A DNA stretch of 64,000 nucleotides from Dromiciops gliroides. Its lineage: Eukaryota; Chordata; Mammalia; Microbiotheria; Microbiotheriidae. The stretch's first letter is position 1, and each line of letters starts with the position of its first letter. Where the stretch lies: positions 309,477,468-309,541,467 of the forward strand of contig NC_057861.1 in NCBI RefSeq assembly GCF_019393635.1, in the 5' to 3' direction. The notes under the pieces were generated by a model. That model searched no databases. It had not been told where the DNA came from and worked only from the letters and a program-made list of their open reading frames with translations. The position numbers were made by a program, and so were the translations under genes. Shown here piece after piece: positions 1 to 12,700 of the stretch.

Positions 1-110
1 CCCTCTATTGCAATAGTTTACTGTTTGGTCTCTGTGTCTCAAGTCTCTCCCCACTCCAGTCCATCCTGTACTCTGCTCTCAAACTGATCTTCCTAAAGTG
101 TAGATCTGAC
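1..110 (+). mobile_element. L2 LINE 3' fragment
   Basis: The block ATTGCAATAG, then TCTCCCCACTCCAGTCCATC, then ATCTTCCTAAAG matches 49200-49310 and the reverse complement of 12700-12810. It is cut at 118 by an LTR fragment. Confidence 0.6.
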
Positions 111-117
111 CATACAC

Positions 118-260
118 CAATTGGCTAGTGGCATTGATTGATATGACTTACATGCAGTTCTATGAATAGATGTAACTTCCGGGTGCTAGTCACATGCTTT
201 CTCCTCAGGGGGGCGTTGCTCTGGTTCTCAGCAAGGGGGGTGGCACCCTGATTCTCACAG
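118..260 (-). mobile_element. LTR fragment (same family as 42998-43406)
   Basis: About 140 bases match the outer part of the LTR at 43250-43406 and stop at the same terminal CTCACA. It interrupts an L2 piece. Confidence 0.65.
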
Positions 261-429
261 CACAGTGTCTATCAGATAGGGGCACTTCTTGACTTGACCA
301 CATATATAGCTCATACTTTGGATTTCCTAGCTTCTCATCTGCCTTCTCAAGTAGCTCTCTTGACTCAAATCAAACTTTTTCTTAGGATGAAAAACTCAAA
401 ATACACATTTCTTTCAGGTTTGATACCAG

Positions 430-1300
430 TAGTCAATACGAAGTTTTCTTATAGTCCCTAAATAATTGTTTGATTCAGAGTTTTCCAGCAATAAACTTCC
501 AAGTCATAAAAAATTCATAAAGCTTAGATACTAAATAAACCATGAACTTCATTGATCAGTTAGCACTTTTGCTTCAATGAGAGCTTCCTTTCACTAGATT
601 CTCTCAGAACTATCTGTGTTGCTTTCTTAGGCACTTTTATCTGAGGAGCTGTTTTTTCTCTCTCAGGTAGTCTCAGAATCAAGCTACTTTTTCCACACAA
701 ATGTCCTTTTTCTTTTCTTCTTTTCAGTAAATAAAATGTCCGTATAAGAAAAAAGCAGTACCTCAGAGTAGTCTTTAAAATTAAACATGCTCACATGAAA
801 AACCCTCCTTCCCTTCTGTTAACACTTCCCAAGTTTTCATTTCTTGCTTAATTTTATAGTCATTTTGCTTAATTCCCTCTTCTCTTTAACAACCCTTCCT
901 CCACCCTTCCAGACTAATGGACTCATGGGCTCTCTATGCTGTGGGATATATAAAGTCAGCCTTTGTTCTTAGCCCACACATCTGTATAACAACTGATTTT
1001 ACAAGATATGGGAAGGCCTAGACCTGCATACTGACAAAGACTCTCCATCCTGGCAACTAGGAAGCTGCCTCTGTCTCTGTTGTATCAGGCAGGATTTTTA
1101 ATGAATACAAATGAAGTCTCCATAGAGGAGAGTCATTTGAGCAATGTTGTTGTTGAAGGAAAAGGTCATCTCAGCCTCTGAAGACATTTAAAGACCATAG
1201 ATGAATCATTTGGGACCAGTTTACTCACAATTGTTCTGCTTTCATTTAATTTGTTTCTGTCACATACAACCAAACAATATTTCCTTAATGGAGGGAGAAA
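430..1300. other. Unassigned stretch
   Basis: No repeat, exon or RNA gene recognised. Contains ordinary T-rich intergenic sequence. Confidence 0.4.
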
Positions 1301-1301
1301 T

Positions 1302-1302
<1 letters not shown>

Positions 1303-1363
<61 letters not shown>
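1303..1363. repeat. (CT)n microsatellite, 61 bases
   Basis: Perfect CT dinucleotides. Both strands stay open through it, which creates spurious low-complexity frames. Confidence 0.98.
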
Positions 1364-1368
<5 letters not shown>

Positions 1369-1369
1369 T

Positions 1370-1513
1370 TGTGGGGCAATGAGGAATGAGGGTTAAGTGA
1401 CTTGCCCAGGGTCACACAGCTATTAAGTGTCAAGTGTCTGAGGCTAGATTTGAACTCAGGTCCTCCTGAATCCAGGGCTGGTGCTTTATCCACTGTGCCA
1501 CCTAGCTGCCCCC
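1370..1513 (-). mobile_element. WSINE1-like CORE-SINE
   Basis: GGGTTAAGTGACTTGCCCAG to CCACCTAGCTGCCCC, the antisense of the standard tRNA-derived SINE. It directly abuts the (CT)n tract. Confidence 0.85.
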
Positions 1514-2329
1514 AAGTGTCTTTTTTACTTGCTAAATTTTCTGAAAACAAATTAAGACAGAAGAAATGATTATTAATTACTTTGCATGTTTTTACATCTT
1601 AAAATCATGATTTCATGTCATGATTTCACATCTTAAAATCTTTCCATTGGCCTGGCAATGAAGCCTTCTCTGTTTAGGTGCTAATGAAGTTGCTAAGACC
1701 CTGAGAACATAGATGAGAGCACAATTAGGATGAGCTCAATGCCTCCTCTTTTCATCAGTGAGAGTTGAGATGTTGTAATGGTCCCTTTTGCCTCATTTTT
1801 TGGTTTTGGTTTGAGACAACAATGCTCTGATCCAAGGAAAACTCCTAATGAAAAGCAGTGAGGGCAACCAATCTCATAATCATTTCAATGATAAAAGGAT
1901 GGAATATGTCATTTGTGAAACTGAGAAGGAAGATTTATTTGATAGTGTATGAGGTCCTTCATGTTCAGGTTCATGCTTAATGTCCAGAAGCTTGTGATCT
2001 TCCCAATATTTTCAAACGACACAAGCTCCACAGTCCATATTCCCTCTGCTTTCCAATTTTGTGTGTTCAGGTAAAATAAAGGAAAAAAAAAATCAGGGAT
2101 GAAAAAGGAAACAATATTCACTGAAACTTTGGCTAGGTAGAAGTTTAGGAAGAAGTTCCTAATATCAAGGATTTTCAGACACTGGAATCACAGCAAAGAA
2201 GATTCATACCTGGGATTTCATCTGTCTCGGGAAACTCCTTGGTATTGTAACTTGTGTGTACCTCAATGCTTGTAGCACTGAGAGATTAAGTGACTTACAG
2301 TCACAAGGTAATATATGCATACATAACAT

Positions 2330-2665
2330 CTTCATATATATGTATATAATATCATATATCAATATATAAACATATATAAGTATATATGCATAGTACAATA
2401 TATAATAAATTAATAAAAGGATTGTGTATTATATAAATATATTTATGTATAATATGTGTATAAACACATATAAATAAGTATATGTTATAATATGTAAGTA
2501 TTATATACTTATATTAGGAATCAGTTAAACAATATATATTCATGTATATGGTGTCCCAAAAGTCTTGGTGGAGTTTTAAAGCTATTAAAATTTATTATAT
2601 ATGTAAATGTATAATGTGCCCCTATATTATATATGCATCTATATGAACATATATAGACACATATA
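2330..2665. repeat. AT-rich TATATA-type tract
   Basis: Irregular TA/ATATAT with little G or C over more than 300 bases; no gene seen. Confidence 0.8.
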
Positions 2666-2689
2666 TTTGAAGAGGGCCATCAGATTGGG

Positions 2690-2875
2690 AGGTCTGAGGC
2701 CTGAGTTCTTTTTGTAGTTCTGTCATTCATTATCTTGCTCTGTGTGATCTGGAGCAAATCAGCCTCTCTGGGTCTCAGTTTTATCATGATAAATCACATG
2801 ATATTTATCACAATTAGGAAGTTGGACTAGGTGATGTCTAGACGGTCCCTTCCTACTTTAATTTCTATTGTTCTT
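2690..2875 (+). mobile_element. MIR/CORE-SINE
   Basis: GTGTGATCTGGAGCAAATCA, GGGTCTCAGTTTTATC and GGACTAGGTGATGTCTAGAC in sense order. Confidence 0.5.
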
Positions 2876-3409
2876 TGATGCGAAAGGTGGGCTTTCAACA
2901 GACAGAAAAGTGCCATAGCTTGTTTTCAGTGAAACCAGTATTGAGGCATTTAATACAGACTGGTTGTTGCCCCTAGCCCTTTCAAACATGGCAGAATCCT
3001 GTAGGCTTTGATTTCATCATTATAAAAGCCCTGTATTTCTGATTCATAGTCAGTTTGGAGCTAATTATGACCCTCCCACCCCACCCCATGCCACAGTCAG
3101 GAGAAACTAAGTTACATGTTAACTATAACTAACTAGAATAATTTGTAACTAAAATAACTAACATTCTTTTATTCTTTTATCAATTGTTAAAATCCTTTTG
3201 ATTATGAGCTAAGGACTGGATTATGAACAAATAAAATGTCTCATAAACCCTTTTCCTTATGGGTGATAAATCAAGAATAATCACAGATTCATTTCCAAAG
3301 ACTTATAGAAGTGCTTTGTCCTCCATCTGTGAAAATAAAGAAGTCCATCTCTTTAATTCAAAGTCACCTTTAACAAACAAAATTAATGTTTTCCTGAATT
3401 TAGCATATA

Positions 3410-3604
3410 CTGCTATTCATTCATTTATCCATTTATCTATCTGTATGTCTATTTATTCACTCATTCATTCATTCACTCATTCATCTATCTATTTATCTAT
3501 TCACCTATCTAGTCATTTATTCATTATTAATTTAATATTTATTCATTTATCTATTCATCTGTTTTTCTATTTATTCATTCATTTGTTTGTTTGTTTATTT
3601 ATTG
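3410..3604. repeat. (ATTC/TATC)n tetranucleotide tract
   Basis: Mixed ATTC, TATC and TTTG units; translated it gives a false IHxSIHxF repeat protein. Confidence 0.9.
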
Positions 3605-3740
3605 GGTGGGGCAGTGAAGGTTAAGTGACTTGCCCAGGATCATACAGCCAGTAAGTGTTAAGTGTCTGAGGTCGGATTTGAACTCAGGTCCTCCTGACTC
3701 CAGGGCCAGTGCTCTATCCACTGCGCCACCTAGCTGCCCC
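3605..3740 (-). mobile_element. WSINE1-like CORE-SINE
   Basis: Full core and head in antisense, ending GCGCCACCTAGCTGCCCC. Preceded by ATTC/TATC repeats. Confidence 0.85.
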
Positions 3741-3929
3741 TCATATACTTTTAAACATGTATTTCATATTGTTTTCAATGAACTAAACAGTCTAATCACA
3801 CAGATTTTGCTTACACAGAAAAGCATTTTGATTGACTTCAGTTTAAACACACATACGTGCACACACACACACAGAAACACAAACACACACAAAACTCAGC
3901 CCTTTTCCATCAAATGACCTTATCTGTCT

Positions 3930-4565
3930 GTAGAGTTATAGACTTATAGAACTGGAAGATACCTTAGAAAGCATCTAGTATAGTATGATAGAAACCAGTT
4001 AAACAATAGTTTTGTTGTGATAAAATACTGCAGAGGAGGACATCCTGTCAAGAAAAGAGATGAGATTGGCCTGACAGGAACAGCTCTTGATGAAACAATG
4101 AACTCTTTGTAGTTACAGATTCTTTTTCTATATGTTTCTACCTCTCTTTGGTAACCCATTCCAGAATTTTCCCAGGAATCAAAATCAGTATTACTGATCT
4201 ATAACGTGAAGATTCTATTATTTTTCCTATTTCCAAAATTGGAACATTTGCCTTCTTCAGTCTTTTGGTATCTCTTTTGCTTTCCGTGATCTTTCAAATA
4301 TCAATGACCAGTGGTATCTACCACTTCTTTCAGTACTTGAAGATGTAATTCATCAGGATTAGATGATTTGAATACATTAATGACAGCTAGATGCCTTCTT
4401 ATCTTGGGTATCAACTCCCTGTTTGCCACTTTTGTTCTCTCATGTCCTCTCAACAGTTATTCTTGGCAGAGAAAAAGCAGCAAAAGAAGTATTGCACAAT
4501 TCGGTCTCCTCTCTGTTGTCAGTTATCATTGTACTATCCTCCCCAGTTAACAGTCCTAATCTTTC
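3930..4565 (-). mobile_element. CR1/L3 LINE fragment with reverse-transcriptase remnant
   Basis: The minus strand near 4385-4200 reads like the SPDELHPQVLKEL reverse-transcriptase block. The 3' signature (CTTCCAGTTCTATAAG) is at 3935-3975. Confidence 0.5.
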
Positions 4566-4569
4566 CATG

Positions 4570-5045
4570 TGTGAGAACTAGAGTGCCACCCCCCTGCCAA
4601 GAAAGACATTGTGAGATGGCCTTTTCTAAAGGTTAGCCTACCATCCAGAAGTTACCTCTATTCATAGAACCATCTGTAAGTCATGTCAATCAATGGACCA
4701 GCCAATTAGCTTGGAGCTGTGTGTGGGGACTGCTCTGCTTCCTGTTCCACAGAGGGCCTTCCAGGAGAACTGGCTGGGACTCCATCTCTTTGGTTCGGGA
4801 AGAAGCTCTTGGTGGCAGAACAAGGAGGAAGGTAGCCTGGTTTCCTAACTTTTGGAACTTCACGTGTTCTCTCTTGGATAGCTAGGTGAAGGTGGCTTTC
4901 TCTCTCTTTGCTAACCCCTAATATACTTTAATAAGTGCTTAAAAGCCTAAACTGTTGCTGAATTTATCAATAAATCTTAGCTAGTTCCCACACCCCCAAA
5001 CTGGGGGGGCAGGCCGGTAAGAACACATATATTAGATTTTACACA
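4570..5045 (+). mobile_element. Solo LTR, family A
   Basis: TGTGAGAACTAG to TTTTACACA. The 5' part matches the reverse complement of 43260-43406; the 3' part (AATAAG then CTTAAAAGCCTAAACT, GCTGAATTTATCAATAAA) matches 56620-56690. A fossil with no interior. Confidence 0.65.
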
Positions 5046-5247
5046 TTACGCATGAGCCTCCCCAGTCTCCCAAAATAACTTTAAAATGGATTTGTTGTTC
5101 TTAGCTTCCCTGTCTAGTTTCACCTTATTCTGAGTTTTAGCATTTCTGACACTATTTTCAGGACTGTGCCATACTTATATTCACCCTTTGTTACCAAGGC
5201 TTGTTTCCATCTTCTGTGCATTCCTTTTTGTTTTTTGGGGTTTTTTT

Positions 5248-5384
5248 GCGGGGCAATGGGGGTTAAGTGACCTGCCCAGGGTCACACAGCTAGTTAGGGT
5301 CAAGTGTCTAAGGCCAGATTTGAACTCGGGTACTCCTGAATCCAAGGTCGGTGCTTAATCCACTGAGCCACCTAGTTGACCCCC
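5248..5384 (-). mobile_element. WSINE1-like CORE-SINE (first of two at one site)
   Basis: Antisense SINE; flanked by CTGTGCATTCCTTTTTG at 5215-5231 and again from 5385. Confidence 0.85.
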
Positions 5385-5416
5385 CTGTGCATTCCTTTTT
5401 GTTTTGTTTTGTTTTT

Positions 5417-5553
5417 GCAGGGCAATGAGGGTTAAGTGACTTGCCTAGGGTCACACAGCTAGTAAGTGTGTCAAGTGTCTGAGGCCAGATTTGAACTCAG
5501 GTACTCCTGAATCCAGGGCTGGTGCTTTATCCACTGTGCCACCTAGCTGCCCC
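5417..5553 (-). mobile_element. WSINE1-like CORE-SINE (second of two at one site)
   Basis: Antisense SINE; CATTCCTTTT recurs on its right side, so it used the same target as its neighbour. Confidence 0.85.
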
Positions 5554-6273
5554 TCATTCCTTTTAAAAATCTCTTAAATTCCCCGTGTATACATGTGGGT
5601 CTCATCAGACATATCTGATTATTCCTCTTCTTTAGAATCATTTCCCTTTGTGTTTTTAAGATTTCATTCTTGGTTTTTTCCTCATTCTTCTGAGCTAACT
5701 TTTATTGTATTTTAGTCTATAATAGAATTTCTTCTTATAGGTTGCTCCAACTTTTGGGATGTTTAAATTATAAATAAATAAAGCTGTCACAGGTTGACAA
5801 ATAGCTGCCTCAGTACCCCTGAGCAAGAAATTACCAACTACTCCTCTTCTCTTCCTCCTCCAGACCTTAATAGATGATCTTTTGCCTAACAATTTCTATG
5901 TCTCTACTATATCCTTCTTTGGAGGATGAGGGTCTTCTTCCTTCTCAGAGCATTCCCCTTACATCCTCTTTAGGAAAATCCTTAAATCTTTTTTTAATCT
6001 CTAACTGTCCTTTTCTTTCCCTTTCTTCTTTGGCATAATACTCTTCCATTTTTCAACATCCTGACAAGTGTCAAATTTCCCCTGTTCGATCTTAGATTTT
6101 TCCCCACTGAAGCTTTGTTTATGATTCTTTGAGGGACACATCATTCTCCCTAACAGCCTGGGAGGTAGAGAAGCATTCTCAAGTACCTTCATTTTCTCCT
6201 CCAAGAGAAAAAAACCACCTACGCTTAGAAGACAAAAACAGTCACTAAGCTGTGGTAGAAATACAAACGTCAC

Positions 6274-6421
6274 GGGGCAGCTAGGTGGTGGAGTGGATAA
6301 AGCACCGGCCCTGGATTCAGGAGGACCTGAATTCAAATCTGTCCTCAGACACTTGACAATTACTAGCTGTGTGACCCTGGGCAAGTCACTTAACTCCAAT
6401 TGCCTCACCAAAAAAAAAAAA
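6274..6421 (+). mobile_element. WSINE1-like CORE-SINE
   Basis: GGGGCAGCTAGGTGG to an A tail; target duplication AAATACAAAC(G/A)TCAC on both sides. Confidence 0.88.
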
Positions 6422-6449
6422 GAAAGAAAGAAATACAAACATCACAAAC

Positions 6450-7050
6450 TTGATGCATGTCACTGAACAATTTCCCCTTCTCTAGATCTTAGTTGAAATT
6501 TTCAGTCTTGATTTTTAGAATTACCTGTGTGTGCTTACAACCCTACCCTAAACACTTGATTAAAACATTTATAACCAATTATCATGGCTGACTAATGGAC
6601 ATTCAACTTATTTTTCTCAGCAATTCTTTAGCCATAACCACCTTCCCTTCAACTTTATCCCCACCAACCCACTCTATCAATTAGCTTTACCCTTTAGTTG
6701 TTCTACTTACCTTCTCTTACCTTCTTGCTACTTTTCCCTTTTCCTTCTTTACTCTGCCTCTTCAGGGTCTACTCCCTAATCCTTCTTGACCCTCCTTGAT
6801 CCTTTTAATAATTTCCATAATTGTTCTTGGTTTTGATTCTTTTTCAGCTGAGAAGCAGAATATGGATAAGTGTCTGATCCTATATGTGGTTCTCCTTCAA
6901 AATTCCTTCAGTTTTTTCTAAATTTCACCAAATTTCTCCTCCCCAAATAAATCTCTAACTTACTTCACTAGTCAAGAAACATCCATGTCAATTTTGTGAT
7001 TTCCTTTTTTTTTTTTACTAAGCACCTATCTTATCTTTTCCTCTTTTTTA
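6450..7050. other. Unassigned pyrimidine-rich stretch
   Basis: Long C/T-rich runs with no family recognised; probably decayed LINE sequence. Confidence 0.3.
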
Positions 7051-7059
7051 GCATCAGTG

Positions 7060-7700
7060 TTTTCTTTTTTAAATTTCTTTTTAAAAATTTAAGAAACATT
7101 TTTCATTAATTGATTCCTCTCTCCCTCTCCTACTGAGCCAATTAAAGAAAAATAAAGCCCTCAATGTGTAGCTAAAGAGTTTGGCAAAAATGAAATAAAT
7201 TCTCACATTAGCCATGTTTGAAATTCTGTCTTTTTCTGGATTTTTAATTCATCACCTCTCTGTCAGGAGATGAGTACCATGTTTCAACGTCATTCTTTTG
7301 GACTCCTTATTTATAGTTTTGTTGATTGTTCAAAGAGTTTTAACATTTTTCAGTCATTTTTCTCTTTAATGTTGTTATTATATAAATTGTTCTTCTTAGT
7401 TCACTGTGCATTAGTTCATAGAGGTGTTTCAAGTTTCCTCTAAAATTGTTCATTTCATCATTTCTTATTACACAATATTTTGCTACACTCGTATACCACA
7501 ATTTGTTGATCCATTCCCCCCAACAAGATATCCCCTTATTTTCCAACTTTTGCCTACCATGAAAAGAGCCAGTATAAATATTTTGTTTTATGTCTTTGGG
7601 ATATAGGTCTAGTAGTATAGTTTTGTAAAAGGGTATGTTAAGTTTGTTAACTTTCTGGGCATACTTCCAAATTGCTTTCCACAATAGCATTCTGTGGCAA
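7060..7700 (-). mobile_element. L1 LINE 3' fragment
   Basis: Plus-strand blocks TTATTACACAATATTTTGCT, ATACCACAATTTGTTGATCC, GCATACTTCCAAATTGCTTT are the antisense of the L1 end. The minus-strand 116-codon open stretch (7690-7340) is its ORF2 tail. Confidence 0.6.
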
Positions 7701-7952
7701 TTTAGTCAAACATTTTATTTTAGGGGTGGGATTAGTCAAGGGAGAAAAGTAGAGAGATGTAAATGGCAGGATTTAAAACACATTACCTGTCCAAAGGCAG
7801 GAGACCATGGGAAATGACTAAATACTTTTATAATTCTGAAAGACGTTCTTTTAGAGAAAACTTCAGGGTCTCTTATCTAAAGACAAGTAGTTGTTCCATT
7901 GGTGGATGAAATCATCTACTTTTCCTTGTTTTTCCAGGATTTTTTTTTTTTT

Positions 7953-8089
7953 TAGTGAGGCAATTGGGGTTAAGTGACTTGCCCAGGGTCACACAGCTAA
8001 TAAGTGTTAAGTGTCTGAGGTCGGATTTGAACTCAGGTACTCCTGACTCCAGGGCCGGTGCTTTACCCACTGTGCCACCTAGCTGCCCC
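7953..8089 (-). mobile_element. WSINE1-like CORE-SINE
   Basis: Antisense copy; CCAGGATTTTTT on both sides. Confidence 0.88.
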
Positions 8090-8770
8090 CAGGATTTTTT
8101 AAAAGAAAATTATTTTCCTTCAATCACATTTGAGGATTTTCTACTATTGGGTTACCAGGTGGTTGGGGGCTTAGTCCCTCAAGATGTTACAAAATGATTG
8201 TGGTTCCAATTTTCACACACATACACACACAATACACAAAAATATTTCCACTTATTGATCTGTATCAGTTCATTTTATTTTATCTCAAACATTCCAAAAG
8301 TTAATTTAGGCTTATTTAGGTTTTATAGATAACTTGCAAGTCTATTATTATAAAAATAAGTGAAAGTTCTGAGGCAGCAACATTTTCCTTTAGGTAATAA
8401 TATCTTATATTTCAAGTAAACCCAGAAAAAACACTAAACCTTTATTTTTACTATACAAGTGTAATTAAAACAACAGATTTTACTCCTGAGCAAAATAATA
8501 TAGTTATACATAAAAATGCATATCAAATTTACGATTGGCCTGATGGTCTGCTGCTAAAAGCACTCTTCTTGCTTTTAAGAGGTTATATGACTGAACGTTT
8601 CACAAGCATTCAGCCTAAAGCAGTCTCCACCACTATATACACCCATCCACCAAAAAACAAGATTTTATGGAGCCAGATGACAATGGTTCAGCATATGCAT
8701 ATATGCCCTGACAATTTCTGTACACAAGTATCCTCTCTTTCTTTCCTTCCTTCCCTCTTTCTTTTTTTAA

Positions 8771-8900
8771 GGGATAATAAGGATTAAGTGACTTGCCCAG
8801 CTTCACACAGCTAGTGCCGAGTGTCTGAGGCCAGATTTGAACTCAGTTTCTCCTGAATCCAGGGCCAGTGTTTTATCCACTGCACTACCAAGTTGCTCCC
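8771..8900 (-). mobile_element. Diverged WSINE1-like CORE-SINE
   Basis: GGATTAAGTGACTTGCCCAG to CACTACCAAGTTGCTCCC; older than most copies here. Confidence 0.75.
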
Positions 8901-9034
8901 ACTCTCTTTCTTATAGTGTAAGATGAGGGGAATATTAGGACAACCCAGACCTCTCATTTCATCAGTATAGCATACTTCAAGTGTGGAAACTCTTTCTATA
9001 ATCTTAGCAACTCTTCTATTACTTCTAGTCTTAG

Positions 9035-9166
9035 AAAATCACGAAGGGCACTGAGAGGTTGTGAATTACCCAGCGTCATCCAGCTAGTGTGTGTCAGAGG
9101 TAGAATTTGAATCCAGGTCTCCCTAACTCTAAGGTTCAGCCTATATCTGCTACTGCCTCTTTATAG
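9035..9166 (-). mobile_element. MIR fragment in the 3' flank of the bicupin gene
   Basis: GAGAGGTTGTGAATTACCCA, ATCCAGCTAGTGTG, GAATTTGAATCCAGGTCT. Confidence 0.5.
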
Positions 9167-9455
9167 GAAATTCTAGGATATTTAGAAAGAACAAATGCAT
9201 AGCATTCAATTCTACTGATGCCAGCAGCTAGCACAGCACCTGAAACATATAGAGCACTTGATAAATGCTTGTTGATTGTTTTATGAAAGGATGGACATAG
9301 GAAGATGAGCTCCTAAACTTTGGTGTGATAAAGGCAATATGAAAAGTACACAGTTGTATACATCAACAACGGAAGTCTGTGCCAAAGTATTTCTATTTAA
9401 GGGATCAGTCTCCTCCCACACACATCTTAATCCTCACACAGTTTCCACTAAGATC

Positions 9456-9461
9456 TTTATT
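9456..9461 (-). terminator. Poly(A) signal AATAAA of the bicupin gene
   Basis: AATAAA on the minus strand 184 bases beyond the stop codon, giving a short 3' UTR ending near 9440. Further AATAAA copies lie further on, near 8445, and could give longer transcripts. Confidence 0.45.
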
Positions 9462-9644
9462 TGTACATGGACATTAGAGATGCAGCCAAACACTTTACTT
9501 TCTTATACCTTTGTTCCTTCACTGAGCTAACTGCATAGTTATTTGAAAAGATGATATGGCATTGTACCTGAAACACTCTAACTGATCCGCAAACCAAATA
9601 TTTCTCAGGAAAGGGGAGTGGAGGAAGAAAAGCCATCGGTTAGC

Positions 9645-9779
9645 CTAAGGCAAATTGATGGCTTGATCCTCAGTGAATTTGGGGATCTTCTTAAATTCAC
9701 TCTGCTTCTTGAAGAAAAGTTGGGCCAGGATGTGGTCAGCTGTCGCATGGATATAATCATCCAGGTCCAGGGTTTGTAG
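9645..9779 (-). CDS. Bicupin exon 9 (residues 427-470 and stop)
   Basis: Acceptor TTTTCATTGGCAG before 9779; 44 codons to a TAG at 9647-9645. Encodes LQTLDLDDYIHATADHILAQ and a Lys-rich C-terminus ending QAINLP. LQTLDLDD mirrors LQTLDIDD after cupin 1. Confidence 0.9.
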   Translation of the reverse strand, partial: LQTLDLDDYIHATADHILAQLFFKKQSEFKKIPKFTEDQAINLP

Positions 9780-12700
9780 CTGCCAATGAAAATCAAAGGA
9801 TACCATGTTAGGACTGTCCCAAGTCAAATTTCTAAGATGAACTATAAAATATGTTAGAGCGTGAATACAGAGAACTGGACAATATAGACACACCTGGCTT
9901 TACACAACTGACTTATTTCTGTGAAGAAATGTATAAAGCACCTCTTTCTTTAAATGAACTAGGACCTTATAAAAGCTTAGAGTTGGAAGGGATCTTAGAG
10001 GCCATATAGCAGGAATCTTTTCTATCACATCCCTGACAGATGATTGTTTAACCTCTGCTTAATTCCTTCAGTAATAGTGCGCTCACTACCAAGAATGGCA
10101 GCCTATTCTCTTGTTGAACAGCCCTGTTTGTTAGAAAGTTCCTTCTTATATTTAGCCAAAATCTACCTCCTTAGAACTTCTTCCCATTAGTCCTAATTCT
10201 GCATTAAGGAGGGGCAGCTAGGTGGTGCAGTGGATAAAGCACCAGCCCTGGATTCAGGAAAACCTGAGTTCAAATCTGGCCTCAGACACTTGAGACTTAC
10301 TTAGCTGTGTGACCCTGGGCAAGTCACTCAACCCCCATTGCCTCGCAAAATAAATAAATAAATAAATTCTGCATTGAGGAGTCATACAGAAGATTACTTC
10401 TTTTTCTTATTTGAAAGACTTTGAAACATTTGAAAAGAATGATCATGATTTCACTAAACTTTAGCATTTCCAGGCTTAATATCTTATAAGGTTTTGAACT
10501 GTTAGTTGTATGACATGCTTTTCAGCACTCATCACAGCTCCCTGCACATAAGAGGCATTTAATAAATGTCTGCTGCACTGAAGTGAATTCCTTAGAATCT
10601 TGGTTACCTGGGGGCAGCTAGGTGGTGCAGTGGATAGAGCACCTGCCCTGGATTCAGGAGGACCTGTGTTCAAATCCAGCCTCAGACACTTAACACTTAC
10701 TAGCTGTGTGACTCTGGACAAGTCACTTAACCCCAATTGCCTCACCAAAAAAAAAAAAGAATCTTGGTTACCTTCACCTGCCCACTCTTCAGTTTGTCAA
10801 TGCCCCTCTAAAAATGTGGCACCCATATCTGAACACTCTATTCCAGATTGGACCTGACCATCATAGAGTTCAAGAGGACAGACAGTCCCTGTGATACTGT
10901 GATCGAGGCACTATATTTCTATTAATTCAACCAAAATAATAGACTAGGATTTTTAAGGAGCCGCCATAGAAACCTGTTAACTCTTATTAAAATTTTAATC
11001 AGCTAAAACCTCTACATCTATTGTGTATGTGAGCGTATGTGTGTCTGTGTATCCGGACCTGTGATTTTATCAGTGTAGGCATAGTCTTGGTAAGGAAACT
11101 CTCTACCAATGCAGATTAATAGATGTTCTGTACTTTAGTCTTAAGAGTCTGGAACCCTCAGAGGTTAAGTGATTTGCCTTGGATCAGGCAGCCAGTCAAA
11201 GTCATAGATAGGTTTCCATCTTGCCTGGGAAGCCAGCTCTCTGGACACTCTACACGGTGCTTTTCCCAGATCTTTCTCAAATGAACTGCCGCCAAGCCAG
11301 GTCCCTCCTCAGTCCTGTACTTTTTCATTTTTTAAAAAAATCTAAATGCTAGCCTTTGTCTTTATCCCTTGTTAATGGCATTCTGTTGGGCTCAGAATTT
11401 TATCCTGTTTACTCTCCATCTCTCTCTCTCTCTCACATACACACACACACACACACACACAAATGTTACATATGTATAGGTATATAGATCTTTGTGAATT
11501 AGATTTGCTTAAAGTGAAGAGCCTATGTAGATGGCAGATTAGATTTGGAAATTGATCCGAAATGTGTTCATGGTCTTTCTACCATTCATAAATGCATCGA
11601 TCTTGAGAATCCTTTGAACTGTCTGTTACACTGGGAATGTAATTCTTACCTGGTTTCCAGTGGTGAAGGCAAGAATGAAAAGCAGATCCTCATCACATGT
11701 GCTCTTGATGTAATGCTGGGTTCCAATAGGGAAAAATACCACATCTCCAATACCAATGTTAAAATCAGTAGTACCTTGGGTACTAATAATTCCCACCTAA
11801 GCAAAATAAAATATAGAGATTTAGTGGGAAAACACAAGTATCACCAAGTATGCTATTATAGAACTGGAAGTGTTAGTTCATTAACATCTGGTGACAAAGC
11901 AGAAGATCACCATGTGGACGTATACCTGCTTGATACACCCACCCCTTTTATTTTCTTTCCCCCAGGGCAATGAGGGTTAAGTGACTTGCCCAGGGTCACA
12001 CAGCTAGTAAATGTCTCGTATCTGAGGCTGGATTTGAACTCAGGTCCTCCTGAATCCAGGGCCAGTGCTTTATTCACTGTACCACCTAGCTTCCCCTATA
12101 CCCACCCCTTTTAAAAGACTGCCAATCCTTCCTAATTTACATGATCTCAGCCCAATGGAGTCTTACTGCTACAAAGGAGATCATGCATGAATTTTAGTCT
12201 GGCTTTCATAGAATCATAGGTTTTAGAACTAGAAGGGACTTCAGGGATTATCTAATCCAATTCCACTATTTTATTTAATTCAATTCAATAAACCTTTGTT
12301 AAATGCCTACTATGTGCCAGATATTTTACTAAGCACTGGGGATACAAAAAGAGACAAAGGACAGTCCCTGCCCTCAAGGAATTTACAATCTAATAGCAGA
12401 GATGACATGCAAATAAATATATACAAAGCAAGCTATTTACAGGATAAATAGAACATAATCAAAAGAGGGAAAGCAATGGAATTCAAGGGTTGGGGAAGGC
12501 TTCTTATAGAAGGTGGGATTTTAATTGACACTTAAAGGAAGCCAGGGAGGTCAGTAGTTGGAGCCAAGGAGGAAGAAGATTCCACTTATGGTGGATGGCC
12601 AGAGATAAGGCCTGGAGCCAAGAAATGGAGTGCCTTGTTTATGGAACAGCCAGGAGACCAATGTCACTGGATCAAAGAGTTTGTGTTCAAGAGTAAGGTG

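Larger units (their letters stand above)
9955..10930 (-). mobile_element. CR1/L3 LINE 3' region in intron 8, split by two SINEs
   Basis: Plus-strand blocks AGTTGGAAGGGATCTTAGAG, GAATGGCAGCCTATTC, CTTCTTCCCATTAGTCCTA, AATGTGGCACCCATATCTGA are the antisense of the CR1/L3 3' end, in order. SINEs at 10211 and 10609 interrupt it. Confidence 0.6.

Noticed and set aside
1370-1513. tRNA-like head of the SINEs as real tRNA genes
   Set aside because: The heads lack a cloverleaf and continue into the CORE domain; they are SINE promoters only.
1201-1550. SLSLSL and RERERE open frames
   Set aside because: Translation of the (CT)n microsatellite and a SINE.
3259-3624. 121-codon frame with IHxSIH repeats
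   Set aside because: Product of an ATTC/TATC tetranucleotide tract.
6001-6438. 145-codon frame containing LGLSDLPRVTQL-like and CLRxDLNSGPP blocks
   Set aside because: These blocks recur more than a dozen times in the window; they are the WSINE1-like SINE read in antisense.
11545-11973. 142-codon plus-strand frame
   Set aside because: Antisense shadow of bicupin exon 8.
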